From Mycobacterium spongiae (GTDB lineage Bacteria; Actinomycetota; Actinomycetes; Mycobacteriales; Mycobacteriaceae): a DNA stretch of 64,000 nt. Position 1 is the first letter of the stretch. Every line of letters starts with the position of its first letter. Below the pieces are notes generated by a model. The model was given only the letters and a program-made list of their open reading frames with translations, was not told the DNA's origin and made no database searches. The translations under genes and the position numbers were made by a program. Shown piece by piece: positions 52,069 to 61,082 of this stretch. Location: contig NZ_CP046600.1 in NCBI RefSeq assembly GCF_018278905.1, positions 5,332,001-5,396,000 on the forward strand. Direction: 5' to 3'.

Positions 52069-52177
52069 CGCTGTCTCCTGAACACGGCGGCACCCCTATT
52101 GTGCGGGAGCACTCGGCCGGGTGCGCAGCCCGATTATGACGTACCGCGCCGCGGCTCATCCGCGTGGTTACGACGGC

Positions 52178-54562
52178 TTACGCGGACCCGCCCGTCCCGC
52201 CATCTCCGCCGCGACCCCCGTCAGCGCCCGTGTTGGGGTTACCGGTTGCCCCGGGGTCGCCCACACCACCAGTGCCGTTACCGCCTTGACCGCCGTTACC
52301 GCCGGTACCGCCGCTACCGGCGGTGGCGTTAGTGGCGTTGATAGCGGCGGAACCGTTGCCGCCGGTGCTGTTTCCGCCGTCACCGCCGGAACCCCCGCTA
52401 CCGCCCGTGCCGGCACCAACGCCGGTTGCGCCGTTGCCGCCCTGAGCGCCGGTGCCGCCGTTCCCGCCGTCGCCGTTGGTGCTGTCACCGCCGTCACCGC
52501 CGCTACCACCTCGACCGCCGCCGCCGAAGCCGGGCCCGATGCCCTGGCCACCGCTGCCGGCGTTCCCGCCGGCAGCGCCGTTGCCGCCGGTCCCGCCGGT
52601 CCCGTTGATGCTGGCACCGCCCTTCCCGCCGGAACCGCCTGAACCACCGCTACTTCTGGCGGAGGGGTCGTTGCCGCCGCTACCGGCTGCCCCGCCGGTG
52701 CCGCCAGTCCCGCCATTGCCGTTGATGCTGGCACCGCCGTCACCACCGGAACCGCCCTCCCCACCGCGACTATTGCCGCCGAGGGGTCCGGCGCCGCCGG
52801 CGGCGCCGGCCCCGCCGGTGCCACCAGTGCCGCCGGCGCCATTGACGCTGGCACCGCCGTTACCCCCCTTGCCGCCACTACCACCGGAACTGCTGCCGGC
52901 GGAGTCGTTGCCGCCGCGGCCGCCATTGCCGCCGTCGCCGCCCGTCCCGCCGGTCCCGTTGGTGCTGGTTCCGCCGTCTCCACCGAAACCGCCGCCACCG
53001 CCGACCGTGCTAGCGCCGGAGCCGTCGGAGGAGGCCGCGCCGCCGCCGCCGTTGCCACCTTGGCCACCGTCACCGACCAACCCGCCGGCCCCGCCGGTCC
53101 CGCCGTCGCCGCCCCTGCCGGAGTTGATGCTGATGTCGCCGTTGGTCGCGCCTTGGCCGCCGTTCCCGCCGTCGCCTCCGCTGGTGGGAATGCCACCTGC
53201 CTGCCCGAATGCGCCAGTGCTGGAGCCGGTGCCGCCGACCCCGCCGGCGCCGCCGATCCCAGGGTTGCCCCCGGTCCCACCATCGCCGCCGCGGCCCGCG
53301 TTGACGTTGAACAGTGGGTCGCCCTCGGCGCCTTGGCCGCCGGTGCCGCCGAACCCACCGGCCCCCCCGCGACCACCGTCACCACCGGCGCCCAGGACAC
53401 CGTCAGCGCCGAACAGACCACCCGAACCACCGGCACCGCCGTTCCCGCCGGCGCCTCCATCTCCGCCCAGGCCGCCGTCACCGCCGTCACCACCGAGACC
53501 AGCGTTGAGCATCAGGTCGCCGGGGGCGCCCATGGCTCCGGTGCCACCGGTTCCTCCTGTGCCCCCAGTGCCACCGGCGCCGCCGGCCCCGCCGGCGCCG
53601 AACAACCCGCCGGCGCCACCGTTACCGCCGTTGCCTCCCGTCCCACCGACGCCCCCGATGCCCCCCTGACCATTGAGTTCGCCGGTCACACCGGTGTCTC
53701 CGGTGCCACCGGCGACACCGATACCACCGGCACCACCGGCCCCGCCGTCGCCGAACAGGGCCCGGGCGTTCCCGCCGTCGCCGCCGGTCGCGCCCGCCCC
53801 GCCGACGCCGCCGTTGCCGCCGTTACCGAACAACCATCCGCCCTGTCCGCCGGCCCCACCGACACCACCGGTAGCGCCGGCTCCACCGACCCCGCCTAGG
53901 CCGATCAGACCGGCATTGCCGCCGTTGCCGCCATTGGGGGCCGCCACCGTGGTGCCGGCCGCACCTGCTCCGCCGCTGCCGCCGTTACCGAACAACCATC
54001 CGCCCTGTCCGCCGGCCCCACCGACACCACCGGCAGCGCCGGCTCCACCGACCCCGCCGCGGCCGATCAGGCCGGCGTTCCCGCCGCTACCGCCGTTGGG
54101 GTTCGCGACAGTGCCAGAACCACCGGCCCCACCGTTGCCGTAGAGCAGCCCACCGGCCCCGCCGTTTTGCCCCGGCGCCCCGTTAGCGCCATCACCGATC
54201 AGCGGGCGCCCCAACAATGCTTGGGTCGGCGCGTTGATCACCCCGAGTACCTGCTCCTCAACAACCTGCAGGGGCGAGGCGTTGGTCGCCTCCGCGGCGG
54301 CATACCAGCCTCCGCTCGCGGACAAAGCCACCACGAACTGCTCATGAAAGCCCGCCATCTGGGCACCCAGCGCCTGATAGTCGGCGGCGTAGGCGGAAAA
54401 CGCCGCGGCGATCGCCTCCGAGACTTCATCGGCCCCGGCGGCCAACAGTTGTGTGGTCGAAGTGGCGGCGACGGCGTTGGCCGCACCGATCGCCGAGCCG
54501 ATGCCCGCCAGACTTGTTGCCGCGGCCACCAGCTCTTGAGGTGCCGCCATCACGTACGACAT
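52178..54562 (-). CDS. PE_PGRS family protein
   Basis: A 794-residue PE_PGRS protein. Residues 1-95 are a PE domain starting [15 protein letters not shown], with YxxxE (WYAAAEATN) for ESX-type export. A short linker ending PLIGDGANG leads into a glycine-rich PGRS domain of GGxGG and GGAGG repeats that runs to the end (GGTGGSA). Blocks such as [14 protein letters not shown] and LFGNGGAGG recur. It is surface-associated in related species; specific function unknown. ATG 54562 with GAAGGAG seven bases upstream is preferred over GTG 54568. The GC-rich coding strand generates long open antisense frames with proline, which are artefacts. Confidence 0.93.
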   Translation of the reverse strand: MSYVMAAPQELVAAATSLAGIGSAIGAANAVAATSTTQLLAAGADEVSEAIAAAFSAYAADYQALGAQMAGFHEQFVVALSASGGWYAAAEATNASPLQVVEEQVLGVINAPTQALLGRPLIGDGANGAPGQNGGAGGLLYGNGGAGGSGTVANPNGGSGGNAGLIGRGGVGGAGAAGGVGGAGGQGGWLFGNGGSGGAGAAGTTVAAPNGGNGGNAGLIGLGGVGGAGATGGVGGAGGQGGWLFGNGGNGGVGGAGATGGDGGNARALFGDGGAGGAGGIGVAGGTGDTGVTGELNGQGGIGGVGGTGGNGGNGGAGGLFGAGGAGGAGGTGGTGGTGGTGAMGAPGDLMLNAGLGGDGGDGGLGGDGGAGGNGGAGGSGGLFGADGVLGAGGDGGRGGAGGFGGTGGQGAEGDPLFNVNAGRGGDGGTGGNPGIGGAGGVGGTGSSTGAFGQAGGIPTSGGDGGNGGQGATNGDISINSGRGGDGGTGGAGGLVGDGGQGGNGGGGAASSDGSGASTVGGGGGFGGDGGTSTNGTGGTGGDGGNGGRGGNDSAGSSSGGSGGKGGNGGASVNGAGGTGGTGGAGAAGGAGPLGGNSRGGEGGSGGDGGASINGNGGTGGTGGAAGSGGNDPSARSSGGSGGSGGKGGASINGTGGTGGNGAAGGNAGSGGQGIGPGFGGGGRGGSGGDGGDSTNGDGGNGGTGAQGGNGATGVGAGTGGSGGSGGDGGNSTGGNGSAAINATNATAGSGGTGGNGGQGGNGTGGVGDPGATGNPNTGADGGRGGDGGTGGSA

Positions 54563-54942
54563 CGTCACTCTCCTTCAAAAGCCCCACGCCCGTCGCCATT
54601 CCGCAAGGGTTGTGTTCCCGATCCCGCACCAGGTCACGGTGTGCCGGATGCCCCCCAATGACCGTTCACCTTGCCGTATTCGAACCAGGCTGTCCCGGTT
54701 TGGGGGGCGATTCTCGATGAGAGTTCACTCACGCAAGTCCACCCGCTCCGCGAGGGCTGCTGCCGGCGATCGTCGTGTCGTCACAGGGCTATCGGGGCAC
54801 CGGTTGGGAGCCGAGTCTGTCAGCGCCGTGGAACCCGACGTCAGGGAAATTCCGCTCCGCAGAACAGCGTTGAGCTACCTGCGCCAAACACGCGTCGCCC
54901 ACGTCCGTGGGTATCGCGTCGTGTTGTCACATACGCTCTGAG
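54563..54942. promoter_or_regulatory. Upstream region of PE_PGRS, no gene seen
   Basis: 380 bases between the PE_PGRS start and tRNA-Arg. The frames here have no family resemblance. One inverted repeat, GCCCCCCAA (54650-54658) and TTGGGGGGC (54700-54708), brackets 41 bases and may be regulatory. No terminator is obvious. Confidence 0.45.
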
Positions 54943-55015
54943 CGCGCCCGAAGAGATTCGAACTCCCAACCTTCTGATCCGTAGTCAGATGCTCTATCCG
55001 TTGAGCTACGGGCGC
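54943..55015 (-). tRNA. tRNA-Arg(ACG)
   Basis: The acceptor stem GCGCCCG/CGGGCGC pairs fully. The anticodon loop CTACGGA gives ACG between TCTGA/TCAGA arms; the T-loop is GTTCGAATC. 73 bases, CCA not encoded. Its A34 is the TadA target, and TadA is encoded at 26729. Confidence 0.95.
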
Positions 55016-55047
55016 CGGTATTTGATTGTGTTCGCTAAAGAACTGCG

Positions 55048-55136
55048 CGGAGGCGAGAGGATTTGAACCTCCGGTCCCCTTTGAGAGGGACAACTCATTA
55101 GCAGTGAGCCCCATTCGGCCGCTCTGGCACGCCTCC
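55048..55136 (-). tRNA. tRNA-Ser(GCU)
   Basis: The acceptor stem is GGAGGCG/CGCCTCC. The anticodon loop CTGCTAA gives GCU, a long variable arm is present and the T-loop is GTTCAAATC. 89 bases, CCA not encoded. It follows tRNA-Arg on the same strand 32 bases away. Confidence 0.95.
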
Positions 55137-55223
55137 ATGGACTTCCCGAGGGTACCGAACCCCGCGCGGAGTCCCGCAACCGCCGAGGGCATAGCGTACA
55201 CAGCCGCAACATATGCTGTCGAC

Positions 55224-56300
55224 GTGACCGCCCGCCTGCGGCCCGAGCTGGCCGGGCTGCCAGTTTATGTCCCCGGCAAAACGGTGCCCGGCGCCATCAA
55301 GCTGGCTAGCAATGAAACCGTGCTCGGCCCGCTACCCAGCGTCCGCGCAGCCATCGAGCACGCCACCAACACCGTTAACCGCTATCCCGACAACGGCTGC
55401 GTGCAGCTCAAGGCGGCGCTCGCGCGACACCTGAGCTCAGCCGGCCCCGCGGACTTCGCTTCCGAGCACGTCGCCGTCGGCTGCGGTTCGGTCAGCCTGT
55501 GCCAGCAGCTCGTTCAGATCACCGCCTCGGTAGGCGACGAAGTGATCTTCGGGTGGCGCAGCTTCGAACTCTATCTACCCCAGGTCCAGGTCGCCGGTGC
55601 CAACCCGATTCCGGTGCCGCTGACCGACCACACCTACGACCTCGAAGCTATGCTCGCGGCGATCACCGAACGCACTCGGCTGATTTTCGTCTGCAATCCG
55701 AACAATCCGACCTCCACCGTCGTCGACCCGGATGCGCTGACCCGGTTCGTCCAGACGGTTCCGCCCCACATCTTGGTCGCGATCGACGAGGCCTATGTCG
55801 AGTACATCCGCGACGGCATGCTGCCCGACAGCCCTCAGCTGGTCCGCACCCACAGCAACGTCGTGGTGCTGCGGACCTTTTCGAAGGCGTACGGGTTGGC
55901 AGGGTTGCGGGTCGGCTATGCGATCGGCCAGCCCGACGTGATCACGGCGCTGGACAAGGCCTATGTGCCATTCACGGTGTCCAGCGTTGCGCAGGCCGCG
56001 GCTATCGCATCGCTGGACGCGGCCGACGAGCTACTGGCCCGCACCGACGCAGTGGTAGTTGAGCGCACGCGAGTCGCCACCGAGTTGCGGGCCGCAGGGT
56101 TCACGGTGTCGCCGACCCAATCCAATTTCGTCTGGCTGCCGCTGGAAGGGCGCACCCGGGACTTTGTTGAGCAGGCCGCCGAGGCTCGCATCGTGCTCCG
56201 CCCATACGGCACGGATGGTGTCCGGGTCACTATCGGTGCGCCCGACGAAAACGACGCCCTGCTGGAGTTCGCCCGTAGCTGGGTGACCCGCATCGAGTAA
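55224..56300 (+). CDS. hisC2: Histidinol-phosphate aminotransferase-like HisC2
   Basis: A 358-residue class I/II PLP aminotransferase of the HisC family. ASNETVLGPLPS is the substrate-loop start, VCNPNNPTSTV binds substrate, and the PLP lysine is in RTFSKAYGLAGLRVGY. Start GTG 55224 (MTARLRPELAGL) follows recalled Rv3772 sequence. In M. tuberculosis HisC2 may use aromatic or histidinol-phosphate substrates. The open frame extends upstream into the tRNA genes; that part is rejected. It is followed 10 bases later by a DUF4334 gene. Confidence 0.9.
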   Translation: MTARLRPELAGLPVYVPGKTVPGAIKLASNETVLGPLPSVRAAIEHATNTVNRYPDNGCVQLKAALARHLSSAGPADFASEHVAVGCGSVSLCQQLVQITASVGDEVIFGWRSFELYLPQVQVAGANPIPVPLTDHTYDLEAMLAAITERTRLIFVCNPNNPTSTVVDPDALTRFVQTVPPHILVAIDEAYVEYIRDGMLPDSPQLVRTHSNVVVLRTFSKAYGLAGLRVGYAIGQPDVITALDKAYVPFTVSSVAQAAAIASLDAADELLARTDAVVVERTRVATELRAAGFTVSPTQSNFVWLPLEGRTRDFVEQAAEARIVLRPYGTDGVRVTIGAPDENDALLEFARSWVTRIE

Positions 56301-56310
56301 GGAGGACGCG

Positions 56311-56772
56311 ATGAGCCTGGCCCGCGCGAAGTTCGTCGAGTTCAAGGAACATGACGGACCCATTCCAGACGCGCAGCTCGACGACTTCTGGGCCACACTG
56401 TCGCCCGCGACCATCGACGACATGATCGGGCAGTGGCGCGGCGGCGAGTTCCGCACCGGCCACAGGATGAACGGCGCGCTGGAGAAGGCCGGCTGGTTTG
56501 GCAAGACGTTCACGTCCGCTACCGACGTACAGCCGCTGGTGTGCCTGGACGCCCAGGGAAACAAGTTCTCCAACGTGGCGATGGGCAAGGGGGAGGCAAG
56601 CCTCTGGCTTGAGGCCTTCCGCGGCGAAGTCACCGCAACGATGGTGTATGACGGCCAGCCGGTCCACGACCACTTCAAGAAGATTGACGACGACACCGTG
56701 CTGGGCATCATGAACGGCAAAGGTGTCCGCGACAATGGCCGATACTTCTACTTCTACCTAGAACGGGTCTAA
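56311..56772 (+). CDS. DUF4334/GXWXG-domain protein
   Basis: A 153-residue soluble protein. The N-terminal GXWXG motif is IGQWRGGEFRTGH, followed by a DUF4334 beta domain (WFGKTFTSATDVQPLVCLD, YDGQPVHDHFKKIDDDTVLGIMNGKGV). These actinobacterial proteins have no established function; a lipocalin-like fold is likely. ATG 56311 has GGAGG upstream, 10 bases after the hisC2 stop, so the two form one operon. It converges on the Rv3773c-like gene across a 141-base gap occupied by an inverted-repeat element. Confidence 0.86.
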   Translation: MSLARAKFVEFKEHDGPIPDAQLDDFWATLSPATIDDMIGQWRGGEFRTGHRMNGALEKAGWFGKTFTSATDVQPLVCLDAQGNKFSNVAMGKGEASLWLEAFRGEVTATMVYDGQPVHDHFKKIDDDTVLGIMNGKGVRDNGRYFYFYLERV

Positions 56773-56784
56773 GTATTGTGCCGT

Positions 56785-56900
56785 CGAGTGTGCGGTGACG
56801 GCGCCGAGTGTGCGTCCAAGGCGCGAATAAGTCGAAAACCGCGCCGTCAGCGCACCCTCACGGCCCACAGCGCACACTCGAGGCCCTCACTGCACACTCG
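56785..56900. repeat. Symmetric two-plus-two CGAGTGTGC inverted-repeat element
   Basis: CGAGTGTGC occurs at 56785 and 56805, and its complement GCACACTCG at 56872 and 56892: two direct copies 20 bases apart facing two inverted copies 20 bases apart. The arms are similar over about 29 bases. It lies between two converging genes and could form a large stem. Confidence 0.85.
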
Positions 56901-56913
56901 GCGCGAGCAGGCC

Positions 56914-57516
56914 CTACGTAGCCGGGTTGCGGCCGGTGAACGCAACGAGCCGATCCAGGGCGCTGGCATCCTCGGACACGTCCACCGGGTCATCGAAACC
57001 GGCATGCACCCGTTCTTCGGGCTTGATGAGCTGCTGCGCCAACCCCAGCACATAGTCGGTCAGCGAATCCGGTGCCGTGATGTCGTGTCCCAGCGCCACC
57101 GCGTAGTCCCACGCGTGGACGAGAAACTCGATCGACAGAACAGAAGCGGCAACCCGGGCCGGCATCGAGCCGTGGGCCAGTGGCACCTCACCGTGCAGGC
57201 CGTGCCTGTGCCAGGCATCCAAGGCCGGGCGGGCCGCGGCCATGATCTGCCGCTCGACCGAGGCGGTCTGGTCACGCACCGAAAAATCAGAAAAATCCGC
57301 ATCCACCATGCGCCCGATGACCATGACGGAGTTCAACAGATGTCCGGTCAGCTGCGACACGTCGTACTCCGAGCACGGCGTCGGCCGGGACAAGTCATCA
57401 GCAGCGACGGTGTGCAGGGCTTGCTGCAACACGACCAGCGTGGCCTCGGCGCTGGCTAACTCGTCGGTGGGGGCGGCATCTGGTCCAGGTTGCGATTCAG
57501 GAACCACGTCGCCCAC
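56914..57516 (-). CDS. TIGR03086-family metal-binding protein (Rv3773c-like)
   Basis: A 200-residue DinB/maleylpyruvate isomerase-like protein. It has the TIGR03086 motifs TPCSEYDVSQLTGHLLNSV (His metal ligand) and EFLVHAWDYAVAL (another His). The fold binds a divalent metal and may act as a thiol-dependent (mycothiol) transferase. Start GTG 57516 is chosen; GTG 57507 or ATG 57543 are alternatives, the last overlapping echA21. The length is near Rv3773c (194 aa). It is divergent from echA21 and terminates at the inverted-repeat element. Confidence 0.8.
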   Translation of the reverse strand: MGDVVPESQPGPDAAPTDELASAEATLVVLQQALHTVAADDLSRPTPCSEYDVSQLTGHLLNSVMVIGRMVDADFSDFSVRDQTASVERQIMAAARPALDAWHRHGLHGEVPLAHGSMPARVAASVLSIEFLVHAWDYAVALGHDITAPDSLTDYVLGLAQQLIKPEERVHAGFDDPVDVSEDASALDRLVAFTGRNPAT

Positions 57517-57530
57517 GCTACGGTCTGGAT

Positions 57531-58355
57531 ATGGGCGAAACATACGAATCGGTCACCGTGGAAACCAAAGATCAGGTCGCGCAGGTGACACTGATCGGGC
57601 CGGGCAAAGGCAACGCGATGGGCCCGGCCTTCTGGTCGGAGCTGCCGGAGGTGTTCGCCAAGCTCGACGCAGACCGCGATGTGCGTGCCATCGTCCTTAC
57701 CGGCTCGGGCAAGAACTTCAGCTACGGCCTGGACTTACCGGCAATGGGGGGGCTCTTGGCACCGGTGCTGGCCGAGGGCGCGCTGGCCCGCCCCCGCACC
57801 GACTTCCATACCGAGGTGATGCGGATGCAGCACACGATCACCGCTGTCGCCAACTGTCGCACTCCCACCATTGCGTCCGTACACGGTTGGTGCATCGGTG
57901 GCGGCGTCGACCTGATCTCCGCGGTCGACATTCGCTATGCCAGCGCGGACGCGAAGTTCTCGGTCCGCGAGGTCAAGCTGGCCATGGTGGCCGACGTGGG
58001 CAGCCTGGCGCGGCTTCCGCTGATCTTGAACGACGGGCATCTGCGGGAACTGGCATTGACGGGCAAGGACATCGACGCCGCCCGGGCAGAGAAGATCGGA
58101 CTGGTCAACGACGTCTACGCGGACGCCGAGGCGGCCTTGGACGCCGCCCATACGACCGCGGCCGAGATCGCCGCCAATCCACCGCTGGCGGTCTATGGCG
58201 TCAAAGACGTCCTCGACCAGCAGCGCACGTCAGCCGTCTCCGAGAGCCTGCGCTACGTCGCCGCCTGGAACGCGGCATTCCTGCCGTCGAAGGATCTGAG
58301 CGAAGGCATCTCGGCGACCTTCGCCAAACGCCCCCCGCAATTCACGGGCGAATAG
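57531..58355 (+). CDS. echA21: Crotonase family, dienoyl-CoA isomerase-like EchA21
   Basis: A 274-residue enoyl-CoA hydratase/isomerase-family protein. The oxyanion-hole regions are NFSYGLDLP and VHGWCIGGGVDL. Acidic residues in GGGVDL, VREV and ADVG match the Asp/Glu/Asp catalytic set of mitochondrial delta3,5-delta2,4-dienoyl-CoA isomerase (ECH1). It would therefore process conjugated double bonds in unsaturated fatty acid or sterol side-chain oxidation. ATG 57531. It ends 3 bases before the convergent membrane-protein gene. Corresponds to Rv3774. Confidence 0.9.
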   Translation: MGETYESVTVETKDQVAQVTLIGPGKGNAMGPAFWSELPEVFAKLDADRDVRAIVLTGSGKNFSYGLDLPAMGGLLAPVLAEGALARPRTDFHTEVMRMQHTITAVANCRTPTIASVHGWCIGGGVDLISAVDIRYASADAKFSVREVKLAMVADVGSLARLPLILNDGHLRELALTGKDIDAARAEKIGLVNDVYADAEAALDAAHTTAAEIAANPPLAVYGVKDVLDQQRTSAVSESLRYVAAWNAAFLPSKDLSEGISATFAKRPPQFTGE

Positions 58356-58358
58356 CTT

Positions 58359-58754
58359 CTACTGCATACGGCTCTCTGCGACGCTGGACCGCAAAGCGGC
58401 CGCGAGCAGCACCGTGGATATCGCCAATCCGGCGAATTCGAGCAGCCCCACTCCGGTTCCCGCGCCGTGGTGGGTGTCGACAATGTGGCTGAGCGCGTGC
58501 AGCGCCCAGTGCGCGGTGGCGAAGGCCAACGCCGGCACCCGCCACGTCGGCCAGCGCAATGCGGCCAGAAACAGCAGGCCCAGCGGCAACTCGAACGATG
58601 CGTTGTCGAAGATGTAGTGGTTGTTGCGGGGCCCGAACGCGCCGAGGGTGTCAAAAAAGACGCCCGGCGACACCAGCATGAAGGTCCCCAGCGCGACGGA
58701 ATAGACGCCGTAGACGATCAGAATCGCATCGACATAGCGGGAGCGCTTGGCCAT
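58359..58754 (-). CDS. Four-helix integral membrane protein, unknown function
   Basis: A 131-residue protein with about four hydrophobic helices: VDAILIVYGVYSVALGTFMLV, ELPLGLLFLAALRW, RVPALAFATAHWALHALSHIV and GLLEFAGLAISTVLLAAAL. The HWALHALSH segment contains several histidines within the membrane, which could bind metal or heme. No named family is recognised. ATG 58754; the next gene upstream ends 9 bases before, suggesting co-transcription with the DUF4389 gene. Confidence 0.7.
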   Translation of the reverse strand: MAKRSRYVDAILIVYGVYSVALGTFMLVSPGVFFDTLGAFGPRNNHYIFDNASFELPLGLLFLAALRWPTWRVPALAFATAHWALHALSHIVDTHHGAGTGVGLLEFAGLAISTVLLAAALRSSVAESRMQ

Positions 58755-58763
58755 CCCAACCCG

Positions 58764-59468
58764 CTACGAGTTCGCAGTGGCCGAAGACTCGTGCTCACGC
58801 GGCCCCATGTCGAGGCGAAACGGTGGGTACTCGTCACGCATCAGCGAGACATACGCGTGCACTCGGACCGCCCACCGGTTGATACCGATCACGAAGTTGT
58901 ACAAGCCCTTCGGGTAGCGCGCGGTGAACAGCAGGGCCACCACCGCTATCAGCAGCAGGACACAGATGAGCGGCGGCGGTCCGTAGCCTCCGCCGACCTG
59001 GTCTTCGCCCCACTCGTGGACGCCACGGGCCACGCGCCCCAGTCCGCCGTAGAAGGCGACGAGCACGAGGTAGTGCGGGACGGCAAGCAGCCACTTAACC
59101 AGCACGAGCCCGCGATGGAGCTTTTCGGGGTAGTCGACCTCCAGGTCGGCGGGATACTCGGAGTTGGGCTGCAGGCTGAACGGCGGGTACTTGTCGGTCC
59201 CCAATGCGTAGAGGGCGTAGAAGGCGACCCGCCACCGCCACCGCAGGACACCGACATTGAAGTCGAACAGCGCGCGGGGGTAGCGGCCAGTGAACAGGAT
59301 CGCGAAGAACGCAATGACCGTCACCACAAAGTAGGCGATGTGCAGGAACACCAGGACGACGTAGTGGGGGATGGCGAGGATCCACTTGACCAGCCACTGC
59401 CAGCGTGACAGGCCGGGGTCGAGGTCACCACGAACCCGAACAGAAGAAAGGGTAGTTTCCGGTTGCAT
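58764..59468 (-). CDS. DUF4389-family membrane protein
   Basis: A 234-residue membrane protein built from two DUF4389 repeats. Each has a WLVKWxLAxPHY helix followed by an FTGRYP/FTARYP motif, then an R(W)-rich amphipathic segment and KYPPF/EYPPF. The duplication is obvious by eye: KWILAIPHYVVLV at about 28-40 and KWLLAVPHYLVLV at about 124-136. Function unknown. ATG 59468 has AGGAG upstream. Actinobacterial homologues are widespread. It precedes the four-helix membrane protein gene and is divergent from lipE. Confidence 0.88.
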   Translation of the reverse strand: MQPETTLSSVRVRGDLDPGLSRWQWLVKWILAIPHYVVLVFLHIAYFVVTVIAFFAILFTGRYPRALFDFNVGVLRWRWRVAFYALYALGTDKYPPFSLQPNSEYPADLEVDYPEKLHRGLVLVKWLLAVPHYLVLVAFYGGLGRVARGVHEWGEDQVGGGYGPPPLICVLLLIAVVALLFTARYPKGLYNFVIGINRWAVRVHAYVSLMRDEYPPFRLDMGPREHESSATANS

Positions 59469-59671
59469 GATGCACGCTCCTCATGGCGCTCCGGCTCGTT
59501 TGATTAGCCGCGGATCCCTCAATTGTCCTGCATCCCGGCAGCCGAACCCATCATTTTCTGACACAGTGACCTAGGGGGGCCGGCCCACCAACCGCCCACC
59601 TCACGCCGGCTGCCGATGCGGTGGGGCACCACGTGCTGCCGGGACCAATCGACACCGAGGAGCGGCGCCCC

Positions 59672-60937
59672 ATGACACCAGACGGCAGGATCCGCGTTCC
59701 GGCCGACCTTGACGCCGTCACCGCGACCGGCCCCGAGGACCACTCCGGAATCGACAGTGCCGCGGTCGAGCGGATCTGGCAGGCCGCACGCCACTGGTAT
59801 CGGGCCGGTATGCACCCAGCAATCCAGTTGTGCATCCGACATAACGGGCGGGTGGTGCTCAATCGCGCGATCGGGCATGGCTGGGGCAACGCTCCCACCG
59901 ACGAACCCGACGCCGACAAGGTCCCCGTCTCGACCGACACACCGTTTTGTGTGTACTCGGCGGCCAAGGCCATCACCGCGACCGTCGTGCACATGCTTGT
60001 CGAGCGTGGACAGTTCTCGCTCGACGATCGCGTTTGTGACTACCTGCCCACTTACACCAGCCACGGCAAGCATCGCACCACCATTCGGCATGTACTCACC
60101 CACAGCGCTGGCGTCCCGTTTCCCACCGGACCCAAGCCGGACGTCAGGCGCGCCGACGACCACGAGTACGCACAACGAAAGCTCGGCGAGCTCAAGCCGC
60201 TCTACCGGCCGGGATTGGTGCATATTTACCACGCGCTGACGTGGGGTCCGCTGATGCGCGAGATCGTCTACGCGGCCGCTGGCAAGGACATCCGGGAGAT
60301 CCTGGCCACCGAGATCCTGGACCCGCTGGGTTTTCGCTGGACCAACTACGGCGTGGCCACCCGCGATGTGCCACTCGTCGCGCCGAGTCACGCCACCGGA
60401 AGGCCGCTCCCGCCGCTGATCGCGGCAATCTTCCGCAAGGCCATCAGTGGAACGGTGCACGAGATCATCCCGTATACGAATACGCCGGCTTTCCTGACCA
60501 CCGTGGTCCCGTCGTCCAACACCGTGTCCACCGCCAACGAGCTATCCCGCTTCGCTGAAATCCTGCGCCGCGGCGGCGAGCTCGACGGTGTGCGCGTACT
60601 GAGCCCGGAAACACTGCACGGCGCCGTGGCGGAATGCCGGCGGCTGCGACCCGATTTTGCGACCGGGCTGGTGCCCCTTCGCTGGGGCACCGGATTCATG
60701 CTGGGGTCGACCAAATACGGACCATTCGGGCGCAACGCACCGTCGGCCTTCGGCCATCTTGGATTGGTCAACGTCGCGGTGTGGGCCGATCCCGAGCGGG
60801 GCCTTGCCGCTGGACTGATCTCCAGTGGCAAACCCGGCAGGGACCCGGATGCCGGGCGCCACAGCGCGTTAATGAACACCATTGCGGCTGCGATCCCGGC
60901 TGTGGACGTGTCACACGGCGGTGGCGGAGGGATTTGA
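59672..60937 (+). CDS. lipE: Serine beta-lactamase-fold esterase LipE
   Basis: A 421-residue class C beta-lactamase-like esterase. The nucleophile Ser96 is in YSAAKA (SxxK, Lys99); the Tyr-like motif IYHALTW plays the YxN role, and a HLGLVNV segment replaces the KTG motif region. It hydrolyses ester lipids and may act in sterol catabolism, as proposed for Rv3775. ATG 59672 has GAGGAG upstream. The last 19 bases lie inside the antisense tRNA-Ser gene, which encodes the GGGGI tail; the natural end may be fixed by that tRNA. No signal peptide. Confidence 0.88.
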   Translation: MTPDGRIRVPADLDAVTATGPEDHSGIDSAAVERIWQAARHWYRAGMHPAIQLCIRHNGRVVLNRAIGHGWGNAPTDEPDADKVPVSTDTPFCVYSAAKAITATVVHMLVERGQFSLDDRVCDYLPTYTSHGKHRTTIRHVLTHSAGVPFPTGPKPDVRRADDHEYAQRKLGELKPLYRPGLVHIYHALTWGPLMREIVYAAAGKDIREILATEILDPLGFRWTNYGVATRDVPLVAPSHATGRPLPPLIAAIFRKAISGTVHEIIPYTNTPAFLTTVVPSSNTVSTANELSRFAEILRRGGELDGVRVLSPETLHGAVAECRRLRPDFATGLVPLRWGTGFMLGSTKYGPFGRNAPSAFGHLGLVNVAVWADPERGLAAGLISSGKPGRDPDAGRHSALMNTIAAAIPAVDVSHGGGGGI

Positions 60938-61005
60938 ACCCCCGGACGGTTTCAGCCGTCTCTCGCTTTCAAGGCGAGTGCATTAGGCCGCTCTGCCACG
61001 CCACC
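60919..61005 (-). tRNA. tRNA-Ser(UGA)
   Basis: The acceptor stem is GGTGGCG/CGCCACC. The anticodon loop CTTGAAA gives UGA; it has a long variable arm and T-loop GTTCAAATC. 87 bases. Its 3' end overlaps the last 19 bases of lipE on the other strand. Confidence 0.95.
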
Positions 61006-61082
61006 GCTGACAAGGGTAGCGGGGCTGCGACCGCGGGCCGGCGCTCGACTCCGAGCTGACCACCGCGTTGTAGCGTGGCGGG

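Noticed and set aside
52452..53669. A 405-codon open frame rich in proline opposite the PE_PGRS gene.
   Set aside because: It is the reverse complement of the Gly-codon repeats; it has no start context and no domain, and the sense strand is a clear PE_PGRS gene.
54612..55066. Two small frames upstream of the tRNA-Arg.
   Set aside because: They run through the tRNA gene or end next to it, lack a ribosome site and resemble nothing known.
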